Below are positions 5,368 to 5,722 of a stretch of 5,722 bases of DNA, in pieces. The translations under genes and the position numbers were made by a program. How positions within the stretch are numbered: the stretch's first letter is position 1; each line of letters begins with the position of its first letter. The DNA comes from CAYUKK01 sp964445305 (GTDB taxonomy: Bacteria > Acidobacteriota > Aminicenantia > Aminicenantales > UBA8522), in contig CAYUKK010000111.1 of assembly GCA_964445305.1 (NCBI GenBank), forward strand, positions 1-5,722. The letters run 5' to 3'. The notes below the pieces were generated by a model. It was not told where the DNA came from. It searched no databases and saw only the letters and a program-made list of their open reading frames with translations.

Positions 5368-5585
5368 ATAGCCACGACTTCTTTGATCTCAGGCACTTCC
5401 TTCTTCAGAAACCTCTCGATTCCCATTTTCAGCGTCATCTGGGACATCGGGCAGCCGCCACATGCGCCCGTCAGCCTGACTCTGACGACACCGCTCTCGT
5501 CGACATCGACAAGCTCGACATTGCCGCCATCGGCCATGAGGGCGGGACGGACTTTATTCAAAGCCGCCTCCACTTTTTCTTTCAT
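5364..5585 (-). CDS. Nfu-type (NifU C-terminal domain) iron-sulfur carrier
   Basis: This 73-residue protein is a single NifU C-terminal domain. Such proteins hold a 4Fe-4S cluster between two subunits, each giving a CxxC, and deliver clusters from the scaffold to client enzymes. The motif is C42-x2-C45 in GACGGCPMSQMT, preceded by the family's RPALMADGGNVELVDV block, and the helix after the motif ends in a short KEVPEIKEVVAI tail. It is close to the minimum length for the domain, with no A-type or BolA-like addition. The ATG at 5585 has TAAAGGAG six bases upstream. It is the first complete gene of the iron-sulfur block, 33 nt after the preceding gene, with iscS 82 nt further on. Confidence 0.96.
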   Translation of the reverse strand: MKEKVEAALNKVRPALMADGGNVELVDVDESGVVRVRLTGACGGCPMSQMTLKMGIERFLKKEVPEIKEVVAI

Positions 5586-5606
5586 TTGTTTCTCCTTTAA
5601 ATCAAT

Positions 5607-5635
5607 AATATATCCCGATCAGCGAAAATTTTCCA
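5607..5635 (-). promoter_or_regulatory. Possible promoter upstream of nfu
   Basis: On the minus strand, TATATT (5612-5607) resembles a -10 box (5/6) and TGGAAA (5635-5630), 17 bases upstream inside the preceding gene, a weak -35 box (4/6). It would start a transcript just before the nfu ribosome site with a very short leader. The AT-rich gap makes chance matches likely, and read-through from the upstream gene is an equal possibility. Confidence 0.28.
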
Positions 5636-5722
5636 TGATTTTTTCGAGCTCTTCCCGCCTCACACTCAAGGGTTCCAGAGCAAGCGGCCTGCTTTTGTCG
5701 AGGCCAAGAAGGTCCTCCCAGC
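5619..5722 (-). CDS. C-terminal end of an unidentified protein (cut by window edge)
   Basis: An open frame enters from the right edge and ends at TGA 5621-5619, giving 34 residues. The fragment starts with WEDLLGLDKSRPLALEPL and ends with a charged helix-like segment, REELEKIMENFR. There are no cysteines or other recognisable motifs. I do not recognise the family. It is judged coding because it is on the same strand, 33 nt before nfu, and the stop falls just before a ribosome site. The alternative reading frame with a stop at the TTGA near 5666 is less protein-like. Confidence 0.6.
   Translation of the reverse strand, partial: WEDLLGLDKSRPLALEPLSVRREELEKIMENFR

Noticed and set aside
5296..5695. 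The 11-mer AGCAAGCGGCC occurs before iscS and again inside the right-edge fragment
   Set aside because: A few shared 11-mers are expected by chance in a window of this size, and there is no further similarity around it.

Overview
This window reads as part of one long minus-strand gene cluster from an anaerobic prokaryote, most likely a bacterium. It has strong Shine-Dalgarno sites, GTG and TTG starts, overlapping stop/start codons, and almost only iron-dependent proteins typical of anaerobes. G+C looks a little above 50% by eye. An anaerobic or candidate-phylum lineage (for example Aminicenantes or a deltaproteobacterium-like group) is a guess; nothing here fixes the taxon. No tRNA, rRNA, mobile element or CRISPR array is visible.

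In transcription order (high to low coordinates) the window holds: the C-terminal end of an unidentified protein (5722-5619); a one-domain NifU C-terminal (Nfu) iron-sulfur carrier (5585-5364); a NifS/IscS-type cysteine desulfurase homologue (5281-4100); a NifU/IscU scaffold with an added cysteine-rich tail (4103-3534); a TusA-like sulfur-transfer protein (3544-3311); quinolinate synthase NadA (3295-2390); a classical rubrerythrin (2338-1835); a second ferritin-like diiron protein without a rubredoxin domain (1820-1311); endonuclease III (1152-484); and the N-terminal part of an AmmeMemoRadiSam-type radical SAM enzyme (452-1, cut by the window edge).

The central block makes and moves iron-sulfur clusters. 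The iscS and iscU genes overlap by 4 nt (ATGA) and iscU and tusA by 11 nt, so they are probably translationally coupled. NadA, Nth and the radical SAM protein are 4Fe-4S proteins and so are clients of that machinery. The two ferritin-like proteins fit peroxide or oxygen defence and iron handling. No HscA, HscB, ferredoxin or IscR gene lies in the window.

The most notable point is the IscS homologue. It keeps the sulfur-carrying cysteine loop (C325) and the overall fold signatures, but the usual His-Lys pair that carries the PLP Schiff base is Asp-Gln (D201-Q202), and three further PLP-contacting positions also differ. It may not be a working cysteine desulfurase. It could instead be a persulfide-accepting partner of the scaffold, fed by sulfide or by the adjacent TusA protein. 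Archaeoglobus fulgidus IscS, which has Asp at the lysine position, is a known parallel.
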